DNA from: Pseudomonas citrullilanati | GTDB lineage: Bacteria > Pseudomonadota > Gammaproteobacteria > Pseudomonadales > Pseudomonadaceae | Length of the DNA: 64,000 nt | Direction: 5' to 3' | Assembly: GCF_030580855.1 (NCBI RefSeq) | Contig: NZ_JAUQOP010000033.1 | Span: forward strand, 1 to 64,000 | In this document: positions 42,601-50,763 of the stretch, one piece after another | Numbering within the stretch: the stretch's first letter is position 1 | Layout of the letters: every line of letters starts with the position of its first letter | Position numbers and translations under genes: made by a program | The notes under the pieces: model-generated | What the model was told of the DNA's origin: nothing | Database searches by the model: none | Seen by the model: only the letters and a program-made list of their open reading frames with translations

Positions 42601-42710
42601 TGACCCTCTACACCACGCCGGTGGTGTACCTCTATCTCGACAAGTTGCGCCATCGCTTCAATCGCTGGCGCGGCGTGCGCACCGATGCTGCCCTGGAAAC
42701 CCCGCTATGA
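39606..42710 (+). CDS. muxC: RND efflux transporter MuxC (MdtC type)
   Basis: This 1034-residue partner of MuxB has the same RND plan: NLSGPFIRRPVATMLLSFAI at the start, ATGLVVDDAIVVLENISRHI with the TM4 aspartates, and RLRPILMTTLAAILGALPLL toward the end. Identity with MuxB is moderate, as for the MdtB/MdtC pair. It has its own Shine-Dalgarno (GGAG nine bases before ATG 39606), needed because the inserted repeat breaks coupling with muxB. Its stop overlaps opmB by ATGA. Confidence 0.93.
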   Translation: MNLSGPFIRRPVATMLLSFAITLLGGVCFGLLPVSPLPQMDFPVIVVQASLPGASPEVMASTVATPLERSFGAIAGVNTMSSRSSQGSTRVILQFDLDRDINGAAREVQAAINASRNLLPSGMRSMPTYKKVNPSQAPIMVLSLTSDVLEKGQLYDLASTILSQSLSQVSGVGEVQIGGSSLPAVRIELEPKSLDQYGVALDDVRTAIANSNVRRPKGSVEDDQRMWQVQANDQLEKAKDYETLIIRYQDGSVLRLKDVAKVTDSVEDRYNSGFFNDDAAVLLVINRQAGANIIETVNEIKAQLPALQAVLPASVKLNLAMDRSPVIKATLHEAEMTLLIAVALVVMVVFLFLGNFRASLIPTLAVPVSLVGTFAVMYLYGFSLNNLSLMALILATGLVVDDAIVVLENISRHIDEGVAPMEAAYLGAREVGFTLLSMNVSLVAVFLSILFMGGIIESLFREFSITLAASIVVSLVVSLTLTPMLCARWLKPHVPGQENRLQRWSQRLNERMVRGYATSLDWVLRHRRLTLLSLLVTIGVNVALYVVVPKTFMPQQDTGQLIGFVRGDDGLSFNVMQPKMEIFRRAVLKDDAVQSVAGFIGGNNGTNNAFMLVRLKPIKDRGISAQKVIERLRKEMPKVPGAQLMLMADQDLQFGGGREQTTSQYSYILQSADLASLREWYPKVTAAFRALPELTAIDARDGGGAQQVTLVVDRDQAKRLGIDMNIVTAVLNNAYSQRQISTIYDSLNQYQVVMEVNPKYAQDPSTLEQVQVITADGARVPLSTIAHYENSLEDDRVSHEGQFASESISFDMAEGVTVEQGSAAIERAIAKLGMPEDVIAKMAGTADAFAATQKSQPFMILGALLAVYLVLGVLYESYIHPLTILSTLPSAGVGALLSIYALGSEFSLISLLGLFLLIGVVKKNAILMIDLALQLERGGQSPLESIRSACLLRLRPILMTTLAAILGALPLLLGSAEGAEMRQPLGLTIIGGLVFSQVLTLYTTPVVYLYLDKLRHRFNRWRGVRTDAALETPL

Positions 42711-44182
42711 CCGAACGTTCGCCTTTCCCTCTTGCCGCCGTGTTGGCGACCGCCCGTGGTTCACGGGGACTGAGCCTGGCGCTGTGCGTGGCGATGCTCA
42801 GCGCCTGCGCCATCGGCCCGGACTACCAGCGCCCGTCGGCCGCCGCTCCCGCGCAGTACAAGCAGGCCGAGGGCTGGCGCCAGGCCAATCCCGGCGATGC
42901 ATTGGCCCGAGGCGCCTGGTGGGAGTTGTACGGCGACACGCAGCTCAACGGCCTGGTGGAAAAGCTCAACACCTCCAACCAGACCGTGGCCCAGGCCGAA
43001 GCCCAGTACCGCCAGGCCCAAGCGCTGGTGCGCAGTGCCCGGGGGGCGTTTTTCCCGAGCGTGGACCTGACCGTGGGCAAGACCCGCTCCAGCCAGGGCA
43101 CCGGCAGCAGCAGTTCGAGCCTGAGCAGTTCCTCCAGCGGCATTCGCGACACCTACAACGCCCAGGCCGGTGTCAGTTGGGAGGCAGACGTCTGGGGCAA
43201 GCTGCGGCGGACCCTGGAAGCCGATGAAGCGAGCGCCCAGGCCAGTTTTGCCGACCTGGCCGCGATGCGCCTGAGCCAACAGTCGGAGCTGGTGCAGAAT
43301 TACCTGCAACTGCGGGTGATCGATCAACAGAAGCGCTTGCTGCAGAGCACCGTCGACAACTACCAGCGCTCGCTGAAAATGACCGAAAACCAGTACCGCG
43401 CGGGGGTGTCCGGCAAGGACGCGGTGGCCCAGGCGCAGAACCAGCTCAAGACCACCCAGGGTGACCTGATCGACCTGATCTGGCAGCGGGCCCAGTTCGA
43501 AAACGCCATTGCCGTGCTGATGGGCTTGCCGCCGGCCGAGTTCAACCTGGCCGAGACCCAGGACGTCCCGCAGTTGCCACGGATCCCGGTGGCGCTGCCC
43601 TCGCAACTGCTCGAACGCCGGCCGGACATCGCCTCGGCCGAGCGCTCGGTGATGGCGGCCAACGTCAACATCGGCGTGGCCAAGGCTGCCTATTACCCGG
43701 ACCTGACCTTGAGCCTCAGCGGTGGCTACAGCAGCAGTACCTATGACAACTGGGTCAGCGTGCCGAACCGTTTCTGGTCGGTCGGGCCGCAACTGGCCAT
43801 GACCCTGTTCGACGGCGGCCAGCGTTCGGCGGAAGTCGACCGCAGTATCGCCGCCTACGACCAGACCGTCGCCACCTACCGTCAGACCGTGCTCGATGGC
43901 TTTCGTGAAGTGGAAAACTACATGATCCAGCTCAAGGTCCTGGAAGACGAGGCGCGTGTGCGCCAGGAAGCCCTCGAAGCCGCCCGCGAGTCCCTGCGCC
44001 TGACCCAGAACCAGTACAAGGCCGGGTTGATCGCGTACCTGGACGTGGTGACCGTCCAGGCCACGGCCTTGAGTAATGAACGCAGCGTGCTGAGCCTGCA
44101 GCAGAGCCGATTGATCGCCAGCGTGCAGTTGATCGCCGCGCTGGGTGGCGGGTGGGATGGGCAACTGAAAATAGATGAATAA
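42707..44182 (+). CDS. opmB: Outer-membrane efflux lipoprotein OpmB
   Basis: This 491-residue TolC-like channel protein of the NodT family is a lipoprotein with lipobox MLSAC (cysteine near residue 34) followed by AIGPDYQRP. Two outer-membrane-efflux repeats with long coiled coils carry ARGAFFPSVDLTVGK, LLERRPDIASAERSVMAANV and DVVTVQATALSNERSVLSLQ. It forms the exit duct for MuxABC. A serine-rich insertion (SSQGTGSSSSSLSSSSSG) sits in the first half. Confidence 0.92.
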   Translation: MTERSPFPLAAVLATARGSRGLSLALCVAMLSACAIGPDYQRPSAAAPAQYKQAEGWRQANPGDALARGAWWELYGDTQLNGLVEKLNTSNQTVAQAEAQYRQAQALVRSARGAFFPSVDLTVGKTRSSQGTGSSSSSLSSSSSGIRDTYNAQAGVSWEADVWGKLRRTLEADEASAQASFADLAAMRLSQQSELVQNYLQLRVIDQQKRLLQSTVDNYQRSLKMTENQYRAGVSGKDAVAQAQNQLKTTQGDLIDLIWQRAQFENAIAVLMGLPPAEFNLAETQDVPQLPRIPVALPSQLLERRPDIASAERSVMAANVNIGVAKAAYYPDLTLSLSGGYSSSTYDNWVSVPNRFWSVGPQLAMTLFDGGQRSAEVDRSIAAYDQTVATYRQTVLDGFREVENYMIQLKVLEDEARVRQEALEAARESLRLTQNQYKAGLIAYLDVVTVQATALSNERSVLSLQQSRLIASVQLIAALGGGWDGQLKIDE

Positions 44183-44201
44183 GCCAGAGCGGAGCAGGCC
44201 T

Positions 44202-44325
44202 CTGTGGCGAGGGGATTCATCCCCGCCGGGGTGCGAAGCGCCCCCTCATCCTGCTGACACACCGCAGTGGCAGTTGTATTTGGGGCTGCTGCGCAGCCCA
44301 GCGGGGATCAATCCCCTCGCTACGG
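44202..44325. repeat. Diverged GAGGGGATTNATCCCC inverted-repeat element after opmB
   Basis: The left part (TGTGGCGAGGGGATTCATCC, from 44202) and the right part (GCGGGGATCAATCCCCTCGC, to 44320) form imperfect arms about 25 bases long around a loop of about 75 bases. They are of the same family as the element inside the mux operon. A fragment GATAAATCCCCTTA follows at about 44344. The 295-base gap before the crotonase gene holds no coding sequence I can support. Confidence 0.8.
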
Positions 44326-44477
44326 ATAAAGCCTTCACCACAGATAAATCCCCTTATAGCGGTGCACCTTCGCTAAGTGGCCAGGCAGTCCCGCTTTTGG
44401 CCGATGCACTGTCTACGACCCATCTCGATGGCTTGTTATAGTTCAAGCCTCTTTTCAGCCGGTAAAGGATCACTGCC

Positions 44478-45290
44478 ATGTCGCAATACCAAGCGTTCAA
44501 CGTCGAACTTGCAGACAACATCGCCCACGTGCAGATCAACCGGCCGGAAAAGATCAATTCGATGAACGCGGCGTTCTGGAGCGAGATCATCGAGATCTTC
44601 CAGTGGATCGACGACACCGATGAAGCCCGTGTCGTGGTACTGAGTGGCGCCGGCAAACATTTTTCCTCGGGAATAGACCTGATGATGCTGGCCGGCGTGG
44701 CCAACGAGATGGGCAAGGATGTGGGCCGCAATGCCCGCCTGCTGCGACGCAAGATCTTCCAGCTGCAAGCCTCGTTCAACGCCGTCGACAACTGCCGCAA
44801 ACCCGTGCTCGCGGCGGTCCAGGGCTATTGCCTGGGCGGCGCCATCGACCTGATCTCGGCGTGTGACATGCGCTACGCCGCCGAGGATGCGCAGTTCTCC
44901 ATCAAGGAGATCGATATCGGCATGGCGGCCGACGTGGGCACGTTGCAACGCTTGCCCCGGATCATCGGGGACGGCATGCTGCGTGAACTCGCTTATACGG
45001 GGCGCACCTTCGGGGCCGACGAAGCGCGCAGCATTGGCCTGGTCAATCGTGTCTACAGCGACACGGCCAGCCTGCTCGACGGCGTGATGGGCATCGCCCG
45101 GGAAATCGCCGCCAAGTCGCCGATTGCGGTGGCCGGCACCAAGGAAATGATCAGCTACATGCGTGACCACCGCATCGACGACGGCCTGGAATACGTCGCC
45201 ACGTGGAACGCCGCCATGCTGCAATCGTCCGACCTGCGCGTGGCCATGGCCGCCCATATGAGCAAACAGAAACCCGAATTTCTGGATTGA
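44478..45290 (+). CDS. Crotonase family protein, delta(3,5)-delta(2,4)-dienoyl-CoA isomerase-like
   Basis: This 270-residue crotonase fold enzyme has the oxyanion segments GAGKHFSSGIDLMML and QGYCLGGAIDLISACDMRYA. The stretch FSIKEIDIGMAADVGTLQRL is, from memory, almost the same as in mammalian dienoyl-CoA isomerase ECH1. It places the catalytic glutamate and aspartates, including D of AADVG, in conserved positions. It would move double bonds during beta-oxidation of unsaturated acyl-CoAs. AAAGGA precedes ATG 44478. It is followed six bases later by nudC, perhaps co-transcribed. Confidence 0.88.
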   Translation: MSQYQAFNVELADNIAHVQINRPEKINSMNAAFWSEIIEIFQWIDDTDEARVVVLSGAGKHFSSGIDLMMLAGVANEMGKDVGRNARLLRRKIFQLQASFNAVDNCRKPVLAAVQGYCLGGAIDLISACDMRYAAEDAQFSIKEIDIGMAADVGTLQRLPRIIGDGMLRELAYTGRTFGADEARSIGLVNRVYSDTASLLDGVMGIAREIAAKSPIAVAGTKEMISYMRDHRIDDGLEYVATWNAAMLQSSDLRVAMAAHMSKQKPEFLD

Positions 45291-45296
45291 CCGACC

Positions 45297-46127
45297 ATGA
45301 TTTCACGCTGGACCACCGCAGTATTCGACACCGAACTTCCTGGCGGCTGGGCTGTGGCCCGAAGCCCGGAAGGCTTCCTGTTCGATGATAATGGCGCACT
45401 GTTTCCCCGCGAATGGCTCAAGCGCCAGGACCTGTCGATCCTGGCCGAGCACGGTATCGGCCACCTGGACGGCGAGCCGGTCTACCTGCTGGAGTTGCAC
45501 AGCGCGCTGGACGTGCCGGGGTGCAACTGGAAAGGCCTGCGGGCGTTCATGCTTGAGGATGACCACACGCTCTACAAGGTGCTGGGCTATGCGGCGCAGA
45601 TCGGCACCTGGGCCCGCGAGCATCGATTCTGTGGCAGTTGCGGCAAGCGCATGAGCCAGGTTCCGCGGGAACGTGCGATGTACTGCGACGCCTGCGACCT
45701 GCGTCACTATCCGCGGATCTCGCCGAGCATGATCGTGTTGGTCACCCGCGGCGATGAAGTCCTGCTCGCGCGTTCGCCGCGTTTCGTCAGCGGGGTCTAC
45801 AGCACCCTGGCGGGGTTTGCCGAGCCTGGCGAGTCCGCCGAGGACTGCCTGGTGCGGGAAGTGCGCGAAGAGGTCAGCATCGAGGTGAAGAACATCCAGT
45901 ACGTGGGCAGCCAGTGCTGGCCGTTCCCCCATTCGATGATGCTGGGCTTCCACGCCGAATACGCCCGTGGCGACATCGTGCCCCAGGAGGACGAAATCGA
46001 GGACGCCCAGTGGTTCAACGTGCACAACCTGCCACCGTTGCCGGCCTCGCGTTCCATCGCGCGCTACCTCATCGACCTCTACGTGGCGCGGCGTCTAGGC
46101 CATGCTGAACCAGTGCTGCCAGGCTAG
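45297..46127 (+). CDS. nudC: NAD+ diphosphatase / NADH pyrophosphatase NudC
   Basis: This 276-residue enzyme hydrolyses NAD(H) to NMN(H) and AMP and can remove NAD caps from RNA. A four-cysteine zinc site (CGSCGKRM, CDACDLRHYPRISPSMI) is followed by the NUDIX box GFAEPGESAEDCLVREVREE. The NudC signature is usually SQPWPFPxS; here it is SQCWPFPHS, with cysteine for the first proline. The 3' end overlaps the convergent permease gene by 33 bases. Confidence 0.93.
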   Translation: MISRWTTAVFDTELPGGWAVARSPEGFLFDDNGALFPREWLKRQDLSILAEHGIGHLDGEPVYLLELHSALDVPGCNWKGLRAFMLEDDHTLYKVLGYAAQIGTWAREHRFCGSCGKRMSQVPRERAMYCDACDLRHYPRISPSMIVLVTRGDEVLLARSPRFVSGVYSTLAGFAEPGESAEDCLVREVREEVSIEVKNIQYVGSQCWPFPHSMMLGFHAEYARGDIVPQEDEIEDAQWFNVHNLPPLPASRSIARYLIDLYVARRLGHAEPVLPG

Positions 46128-46874
46128 GCGCACGGTCAGGCCCAACACCACGGTGATGAACACCGGCCGGATGAACTTCGCGCCGCCGCTGATGGCGGTG
46201 CGCGCCCCGAAGAACGCCCCGGCCATCACTGACAGGCCCATGCTCAGGCCGATGACCCAGTCCACTTGCCCGGAAAAGATGAACACCGACAGCGCCGCGA
46301 TGTTACTGACGAAGTTCATGCTGCGCGCTACGCCACTGGCCTTGACCAGGTCGATCGGGTAGAGCAGCAGGCTGCTGACCGTCCAGAACGCGCCCGTGCC
46401 AGGGCCGGCGACGCCGTCGTAGAACCCCAGGCTGAAGCCCTGGGGCGCTTGCCAGGTCTTCTTGATCGGTGCATCGCTGTCCAATGGCGCCTTGGGCGTG
46501 CCGCCGAACAGCAAGTACAGGCCACAAGCGAAGACGATCACCGGCAGCATCTTGTTCAGCCATTCGGCGGGCAGGTAATGGGCCACGATCGCGCCGGTCA
46601 AGGCACCGACCAGGGTCCCGACCAGCGCATGGGTCCATTGCCTGGGGTGGAACAGCTTGCGCCGGTAGAAGGTGAAACTGGCCGTGGCCGAGCCGAAGGT
46701 CGAGCTCAGCTTGTTGGTGCCCAGCACCAGGTGCGGTGGCAACCCCGCAGTGAGCAGCGCAGGGGTGGTCAGCAGGCCACCGCCGCCGGCAATGGCATCG
46801 ATGAAACCGGCGAGGAACGCGACGAAGATCAGGACGGCGAGGGTGGTGAGGTCAACGCTGAGTTCAAAAGGCAT
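46095..46874 (-). CDS. TauE/SafE (TSUP) family anion permease
   Basis: This 259-residue inner-membrane protein has about eight helices in two repeats. It shows the typical FLAGFIDAIAGGGGLLTTPA near the N-terminus and FYDGVAGPGTGAFWTVSSLL in the second half. TSUP proteins export sulfite, sulfoacetate or similar organosulfur anions, though many members are uncharacterised. Convergent and overlapping with nudC; no pathway genes beside it reveal the substrate. Confidence 0.88.
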   Translation of the reverse strand: MPFELSVDLTTLAVLIFVAFLAGFIDAIAGGGGLLTTPALLTAGLPPHLVLGTNKLSSTFGSATASFTFYRRKLFHPRQWTHALVGTLVGALTGAIVAHYLPAEWLNKMLPVIVFACGLYLLFGGTPKAPLDSDAPIKKTWQAPQGFSLGFYDGVAGPGTGAFWTVSSLLLYPIDLVKASGVARSMNFVSNIAALSVFIFSGQVDWVIGLSMGLSVMAGAFFGARTAISGGAKFIRPVFITVVLGLTVRLAWQHWFSMA

Positions 46875-47198
46875 GGAGTCGGCTTATCCGGCAAGTCGCC
46901 GGCGGGTGGCGTGGGGAGGCCGATATGTTACCGGCAATGGTCCTGGGCCGCGACTCCTGGTGATGGATCCGTCGCTGCGGGCCCGGCGCTTCCCGGGAGT
47001 CTAGACAAGAAGTGCCAATTTTTTTTTGAAATCAAGGGGTTGTCAGCTTTGGGAAATGAGTCCATAATTGCGCCCATCGAACGCACTGGGACGTAAAAAA
47101 TCTCAATGTTTTCAAGGAGATAGCGCTTCATGAGAAGGCTGTTTTCCTGATCAGGTTTGTACGCGGTTGATGTGGCTGCATTGCATCAAACGTTTTGA
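46875..47198. other. Intergenic region before tRNA-Cys with a possible six-codon leader
   Basis: No full gene is seen. At 47130 an ATG is preceded by AAGGAGA with nine bases between and reads M-R-R-L-F-S then TGA. A T9 run occurs near 47020-47028. The mini-frame may be chance, a truncated gene remnant or a leader. The promoter for the downstream tRNA genes should also be here but was not identified with confidence. Confidence 0.4.
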
Positions 47199-47272
47199 GG
47201 CCGAATAGCAAAATGGTTATGCAGTGGATTGCAAATCCACCTACGCCGGTTCGATTCCGACTTCGGCCTCCA
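47199..47272 (+). tRNA. tRNA-Cys (GCA)
   Basis: A 74-nt cloverleaf: acceptor GGCCGAA pairs with TTCGGCC, the anticodon loop is TTGCAAA in a GTGGA/TCCAC stem, the T loop is GGTTCGATTCC, and CCA is encoded (47270-47272). Followed directly by a strong terminator. Confidence 0.97.
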
Positions 47273-47280
47273 CTTTTAAA

Positions 47281-47316
47281 AAGCTCTGTAGATCCATGAT
47301 CTACAGAGCTTTTTTG
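47281..47316 (+). terminator. Terminator after tRNA-Cys
   Basis: 14-base perfect arms AAGCTCTGTAGATC (47281-47294) and GATCTACAGAGCTT (47298-47311) with a 3-base loop, then a T run. Confidence 0.93.
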
Positions 47317-47466
47317 TTATGGGGCAGGGAAAGGTTTTGTCTTGAAAAGGGCATGAACCACCTTGCTTCACCGGGGAGGGATGTATATATTCCCACCTCT
47401 TGCTGCACCGCGTTGTTCCTGGCAAAGCCTTATTCTGCCAGTCTTGCGGGACTGCACCGCGCTACC

Positions 47467-47553
47467 GCCCGAATGGCGAAACTGGTAGACGCATGGGACT
47501 TAAAATCCCCCGCTCGTAAGGGCGTGCCGGTTCGATTCCGGCTTCGGGCACCA
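47467..47553 (+). tRNA. tRNA-Leu (TAA)
   Basis: An 87-nt class II tRNA: acceptor GCCCGAA pairs with TTCGGGC, the anticodon loop CTTAAAA carries TAA, a long variable arm CGCTCGTAAGGGCG is present, the T loop is GGTTCGATTCC, and CCA is encoded. It reads UUA codons, rare in this GC-rich genome. About 150 bases separate it from the terminator after tRNA-Cys. Confidence 0.96.
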
Positions 47554-47561
47554 TGAATATC

Positions 47562-47600
47562 AAGGGCTTGCATGACATACCTCATGCAAGCCCTTTCTTT
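47562..47600 (+). terminator. Terminator after tRNA-Leu, facing RidA gene
   Basis: AAGGGCTTGCATGA (47562-47575) pairs perfectly with TCATGCAAGCCCTT (47582-47595), followed by TCTTTT. It could also end the convergent RidA gene. Confidence 0.9.
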
Positions 47601-47634
47601 TGTGCGATCAACAAACATCTTTCCTGCAAGCTGC

Positions 47635-48027
47635 TTATCGCTCCACAGCGACGCATTTGATCTCCACGAGAAGGCCAGGTCGAGCCAGTTCACTGACCCC
47701 TATGCATGTCCATGCACACGTGCCCCTCGGAAAGACTTCATCTTTCACACGTCTGAAAACCGGCATGTGGCGGTGCATGTCAACGTGATAAGTAGTCATG
47801 TCGATGACGTCTTCAAATTCGCAGCCACCGGCTTCCAAGACGAGCCGGAGATTTTTCCAGGCCGCCAGAAACTGCTGCTCAGGGTCTTCGATGACGGCCA
47901 GTTCCGGCGTCCGGCCTACCTGGCCAGCGCAGTAGAGCGTCTTTCCTACCTTTACAGCGGGTGCATAGCCGGCTTGCTCAAAGAGCAATCTCATGCCATC
48001 TGGAACGATGATCTGGCGGTCAGTCAT
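47635..48027 (-). CDS. RidA family protein (YjgF/YER057c/UK114)
   Basis: This 130-residue protein belongs to the RidA superfamily, with GKTLYCAGQVGRTPE, the LRLVLEAGGCEFEDVIDMTT segment and the C-terminal RPGLLVEIKCVAV. The arginine expected in the classical RidA active site (near C-A/P-A-R-x) is not evident: the segment reads GVSELARPGLLVEI, with arginine after alanine, so imine deaminase activity is possible. No linked pathway; single gene convergent with the tRNA-Leu terminator. Confidence 0.87.
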   Translation of the reverse strand: MTDRQIIVPDGMRLLFEQAGYAPAVKVGKTLYCAGQVGRTPELAVIEDPEQQFLAAWKNLRLVLEAGGCEFEDVIDMTTYHVDMHRHMPVFRRVKDEVFPRGTCAWTCIGVSELARPGLLVEIKCVAVER

Positions 48028-48224
48028 GGTCGTGGAGTCCTAGGTAAAAACGGATACGAAAGCTAACCCAGGTGCGAGAACGAGGTCCACTCGGCTCATT
48101 GTCCATCTTGCCGTTCCCGGTGGGTGCTCCGACGAGGGTGTATGCAGGCCAGTATGTTGGGTGAGGGATTGCTACGGCACTGCCATTGCTGCACTCTCAC
48201 TGTTCATTTTTGTAGGGGGAGCCC

Positions 48225-49085
48225 ATGGACTGGAGCGATGTGCGAGTTTTTCTCGCGATTGCCCGCGGCGGGTCATTGGGCGCTGCCGCCAAGCTGTTGG
48301 GTGTTAGCCATCCGACTGTCGGGCGGCGCTTGCAGGTGCTTGAACAGTCCAGTGGCCAACCCATTTTCCTGCGTACCACTCAAGGTCTGGTACTGACCGA
48401 TAGTGGAGAAAAACTGCTCAGCCTGGCGCAGGAAATGGAGCAAAGTGCGTTGGCCATCGAAAGGCGCATGGCGGGCGACAGTGCACAGCCAGAAGGTGTA
48501 TTGCGCATTTCCTGTGCTGACTGGTTCGCCTGTTATGTGCTGGCGCCGGTCTTGAGCGAGCTGGGGCGACGCTATCCGCTGGTCGTGCCCGAGGTCATTG
48601 CCGGGCATCGATTATTTGATTTGGCTCGTCGCGACGCCGACATTGCGTTTCGAATCGTTCCTTTCACCGAACCCGATATTGTTCACCGCAAGCTGGTTAC
48701 CCTGGACTATGGGCTATACACGGCCATCGGATCTGCAGACCCCGAACCACAGGGTGACGGGCTTGGTTTGATCACCATGAGTGTGGCCCAGTCACATTAT
48801 CCCGATGTGCAGTGGTTGCAGCAGCGTTACCCTCTGGCACGTACCGTGTTCACCAGTAGCAGTCGCACGGTCCAGGCGCAAATGTGTGCGCAAGGGCAGG
48901 GTGTTGCCGTCTTGCCCCGCGCCTTGGGCGACCAACTGACGGCGCTGCGGCTGGTTGATCCGCACGAGCCGCCGCCGGGCCGCGACATTTGGATGGGTTA
49001 TCACCAGGACCTGCGTCAGATGGACAGCCTTCGCGCCCTTGCCGACCTTGCATGCATGATGATCGGCTCGCAGCGAGGCGGTTGA
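48225..49085 (+). CDS. LysR family transcriptional regulator
   Basis: This 286-residue regulator has an N-terminal winged helix (VRVFLAIARGGSLGAAAKLL, SHPTVGRRLQVLEQSSG). An effector domain follows, starting near EGVLRISCADWFACYVLAPV. AGGGGGAG before ATG 48225 fixes the start. It is convergent with the MFS gene (stop to stop within two bases). It is a possible regulator of the divergent MFS/SDR pair, which share a promoter region with a long palindrome. Confidence 0.92.
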   Translation: MDWSDVRVFLAIARGGSLGAAAKLLGVSHPTVGRRLQVLEQSSGQPIFLRTTQGLVLTDSGEKLLSLAQEMEQSALAIERRMAGDSAQPEGVLRISCADWFACYVLAPVLSELGRRYPLVVPEVIAGHRLFDLARRDADIAFRIVPFTEPDIVHRKLVTLDYGLYTAIGSADPEPQGDGLGLITMSVAQSHYPDVQWLQQRYPLARTVFTSSSRTVQAQMCAQGQGVAVLPRALGDQLTALRLVDPHEPPPGRDIWMGYHQDLRQMDSLRALADLACMMIGSQRGG

Positions 49086-49086
49086 C

Positions 49087-50544
49087 TCACTCGGATGGGT
49101 ACAGGGGTGCCGTTTGCAGCGGCGCCGCCGGTTGGCGCGCCAGGGTAAGGCTAAGTCCCGCACCCGCGGCCAGGCATGCCGCGATGCAGAGTAGGGAGAC
49201 GGTAAAGGCGTGGACGATGGCAGCCGCGTCCGTAGCGGTGTCCAGAAGCGTGTAAAAAATGCCGCCAATGATCGCCACGCTCAGTGACGTGCTGATCTGC
49301 AAAGTGGAACTGGCAATGCCCGCAATCATGCCGGAATACGCGGGGGCCACGCGCCCTGTGATCATTCGCATCAATGTCGGAAGGGCCAATCCTTGCCCGA
49401 AACCGATCATGAAGAGAATAAGGGCGAGGGGCAGGGCAGGAGGGCTGATGGTCATCGGTGTCTGGGCCACGAGCCCGGCCAACAGCACGAATCCCAGCAC
49501 TTCAAGCCCCATTCCGAAGGCATTCAAGTAAGCCCCGAGCAAACGCCGGAGCGGGTGGGTGGCGAGCGGTCCGAGTAAAAATCCCGCGCCGAAAGGAAGG
49601 AAGACGAGGCCTGCACTGAGTGGGCTCGCATGCAGCGCTCCCTGTAGATAAATGGAAAACAGCAGGAAAAACACACCGATCGCATAAAAGGTCAGGGCGA
49701 CCAGCAGTGCCCGGCCCAAGCCAGGCGTGCGCAATGCGGCAGGATTGATCAGCGGTGCGCCTTGCGCTTGATGCAAACGGGCTTCGTAGCGCCAGAACAG
49801 CCAGGCCAATAGCGGCACGGTCGCAAGCGATAGCCAGGCCCACACCGGCCAACCCGCTTCACGCCCTTCGATCAGTGGAACGATCAGCGCCCCAAGCGTC
49901 AACATCGACAGTAGCGTTCCGCCCAGATCCAGCTTGCTGGTCTGTTGCGCGCGGGTTTCCTTGACTACCGGAATGGCGATGAGAATGACCAGCAATGCAA
50001 TCGGTAAATTCACCAGGAATATCGTTCTCCATCCCAAGTCCATCAGGTTGAGCGATATCAATACCCCGCCCAGTGCCTGGCCGACGACGGACGCCAAGCC
50101 GAAGACCGCACCATAGAGGCTCAGCGCCAAGGGCTTCTCAGACTCGGGGAATACTGCCTGCACCGACGCAAGTGCCTGGGGCGCCATGACCGCTGCCGTC
50201 AAGCCTTGCAGCGAACGTCCGGCGATCAATACCCAGGGTGACTCGGCGACACCGCAAACCAGTGAGGCGACGGCAAAGCCAATCAGGCCAACGAAGAACA
50301 TTCTCATGCGGCCAAAGATGTCTCCAAGCCGTCCGCCAGTGATCAGTGTCACGGCATAAAGCGCCGCATATGAGGAGATGATCAGCTGTTCGGCGGAGGA
50401 GGCGGTGCCCAGCGATTGCTGAATTGAAGGCAGCGCTACGTTGACGATGAAAAAGTCCAGCGGTGGTAAAAACGCTCCAACCAGCAAGATAGCGAACATC
50501 AACCAGCGCCGCGGTTCCGAGGGGGCGATTTTTTTCTGAGGCAT
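49087..50544 (-). CDS. MFS transporter, DHA2 family (14 helices)
   Basis: This 485-residue drug/proton antiporter-like protein starts with FIVNVALPSIQQSLG in TM1 and has the motif GGRLGDIFGRMRMFFVG between TM2 and TM3. The second conserved motif is GRSLQGLTAAVMAPQALAS. The number of hydrophobic segments and length fit the 14-helix DHA2 group (EmrB/QacA relatives). AGGAG six bases before the ATG supports the start. Transcribed divergently from the SDR gene. Confidence 0.9.
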   Translation of the reverse strand: MPQKKIAPSEPRRWLMFAILLVGAFLPPLDFFIVNVALPSIQQSLGTASSAEQLIISSYAALYAVTLITGGRLGDIFGRMRMFFVGLIGFAVASLVCGVAESPWVLIAGRSLQGLTAAVMAPQALASVQAVFPESEKPLALSLYGAVFGLASVVGQALGGVLISLNLMDLGWRTIFLVNLPIALLVILIAIPVVKETRAQQTSKLDLGGTLLSMLTLGALIVPLIEGREAGWPVWAWLSLATVPLLAWLFWRYEARLHQAQGAPLINPAALRTPGLGRALLVALTFYAIGVFFLLFSIYLQGALHASPLSAGLVFLPFGAGFLLGPLATHPLRRLLGAYLNAFGMGLEVLGFVLLAGLVAQTPMTISPPALPLALILFMIGFGQGLALPTLMRMITGRVAPAYSGMIAGIASSTLQISTSLSVAIIGGIFYTLLDTATDAAAIVHAFTVSLLCIAACLAAGAGLSLTLARQPAAPLQTAPLYPSE

Positions 50545-50649
50545 AGGGTCTCCTGGCTGAAACCTTTCGGTTCCAGAGTCTTCTCGATTGCGGGTCTTGC
50601 TTGAATCAACGGTTTCAATCTAAACGATCAAAACTTCGCTTACGCCTCA

Positions 50650-50678
50650 CATAAATGAACGGCCAAGGTTCATTTATG
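50650..50678. promoter_or_regulatory. 11-bp perfect inverted repeat, operator candidate
   Basis: CATAAATGAAC (50650-50660) and GTTCATTTATG (50668-50678) are perfect inverted arms separated by GGCCAAG. It is AT-rich against a GC-rich background and placed in the 219-base region between the divergent MFS and SDR genes. Dyad symmetry without a T run suggests protein binding rather than a terminator. Confidence 0.65.
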
Positions 50679-50763
50679 GCAGTGTCGCTCAGCCCCGATT
50701 CTTCTCAGAATGACCGTCCTGTGGTTCCAGTCGAGCCATACAATCGAGACTGAGGAGTCAGCT

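Noticed and set aside
47199..47553. Genomic-island attachment site at the tRNA genes
   Set aside because: No integrase gene and no duplicated tRNA 3' end are visible in the window.
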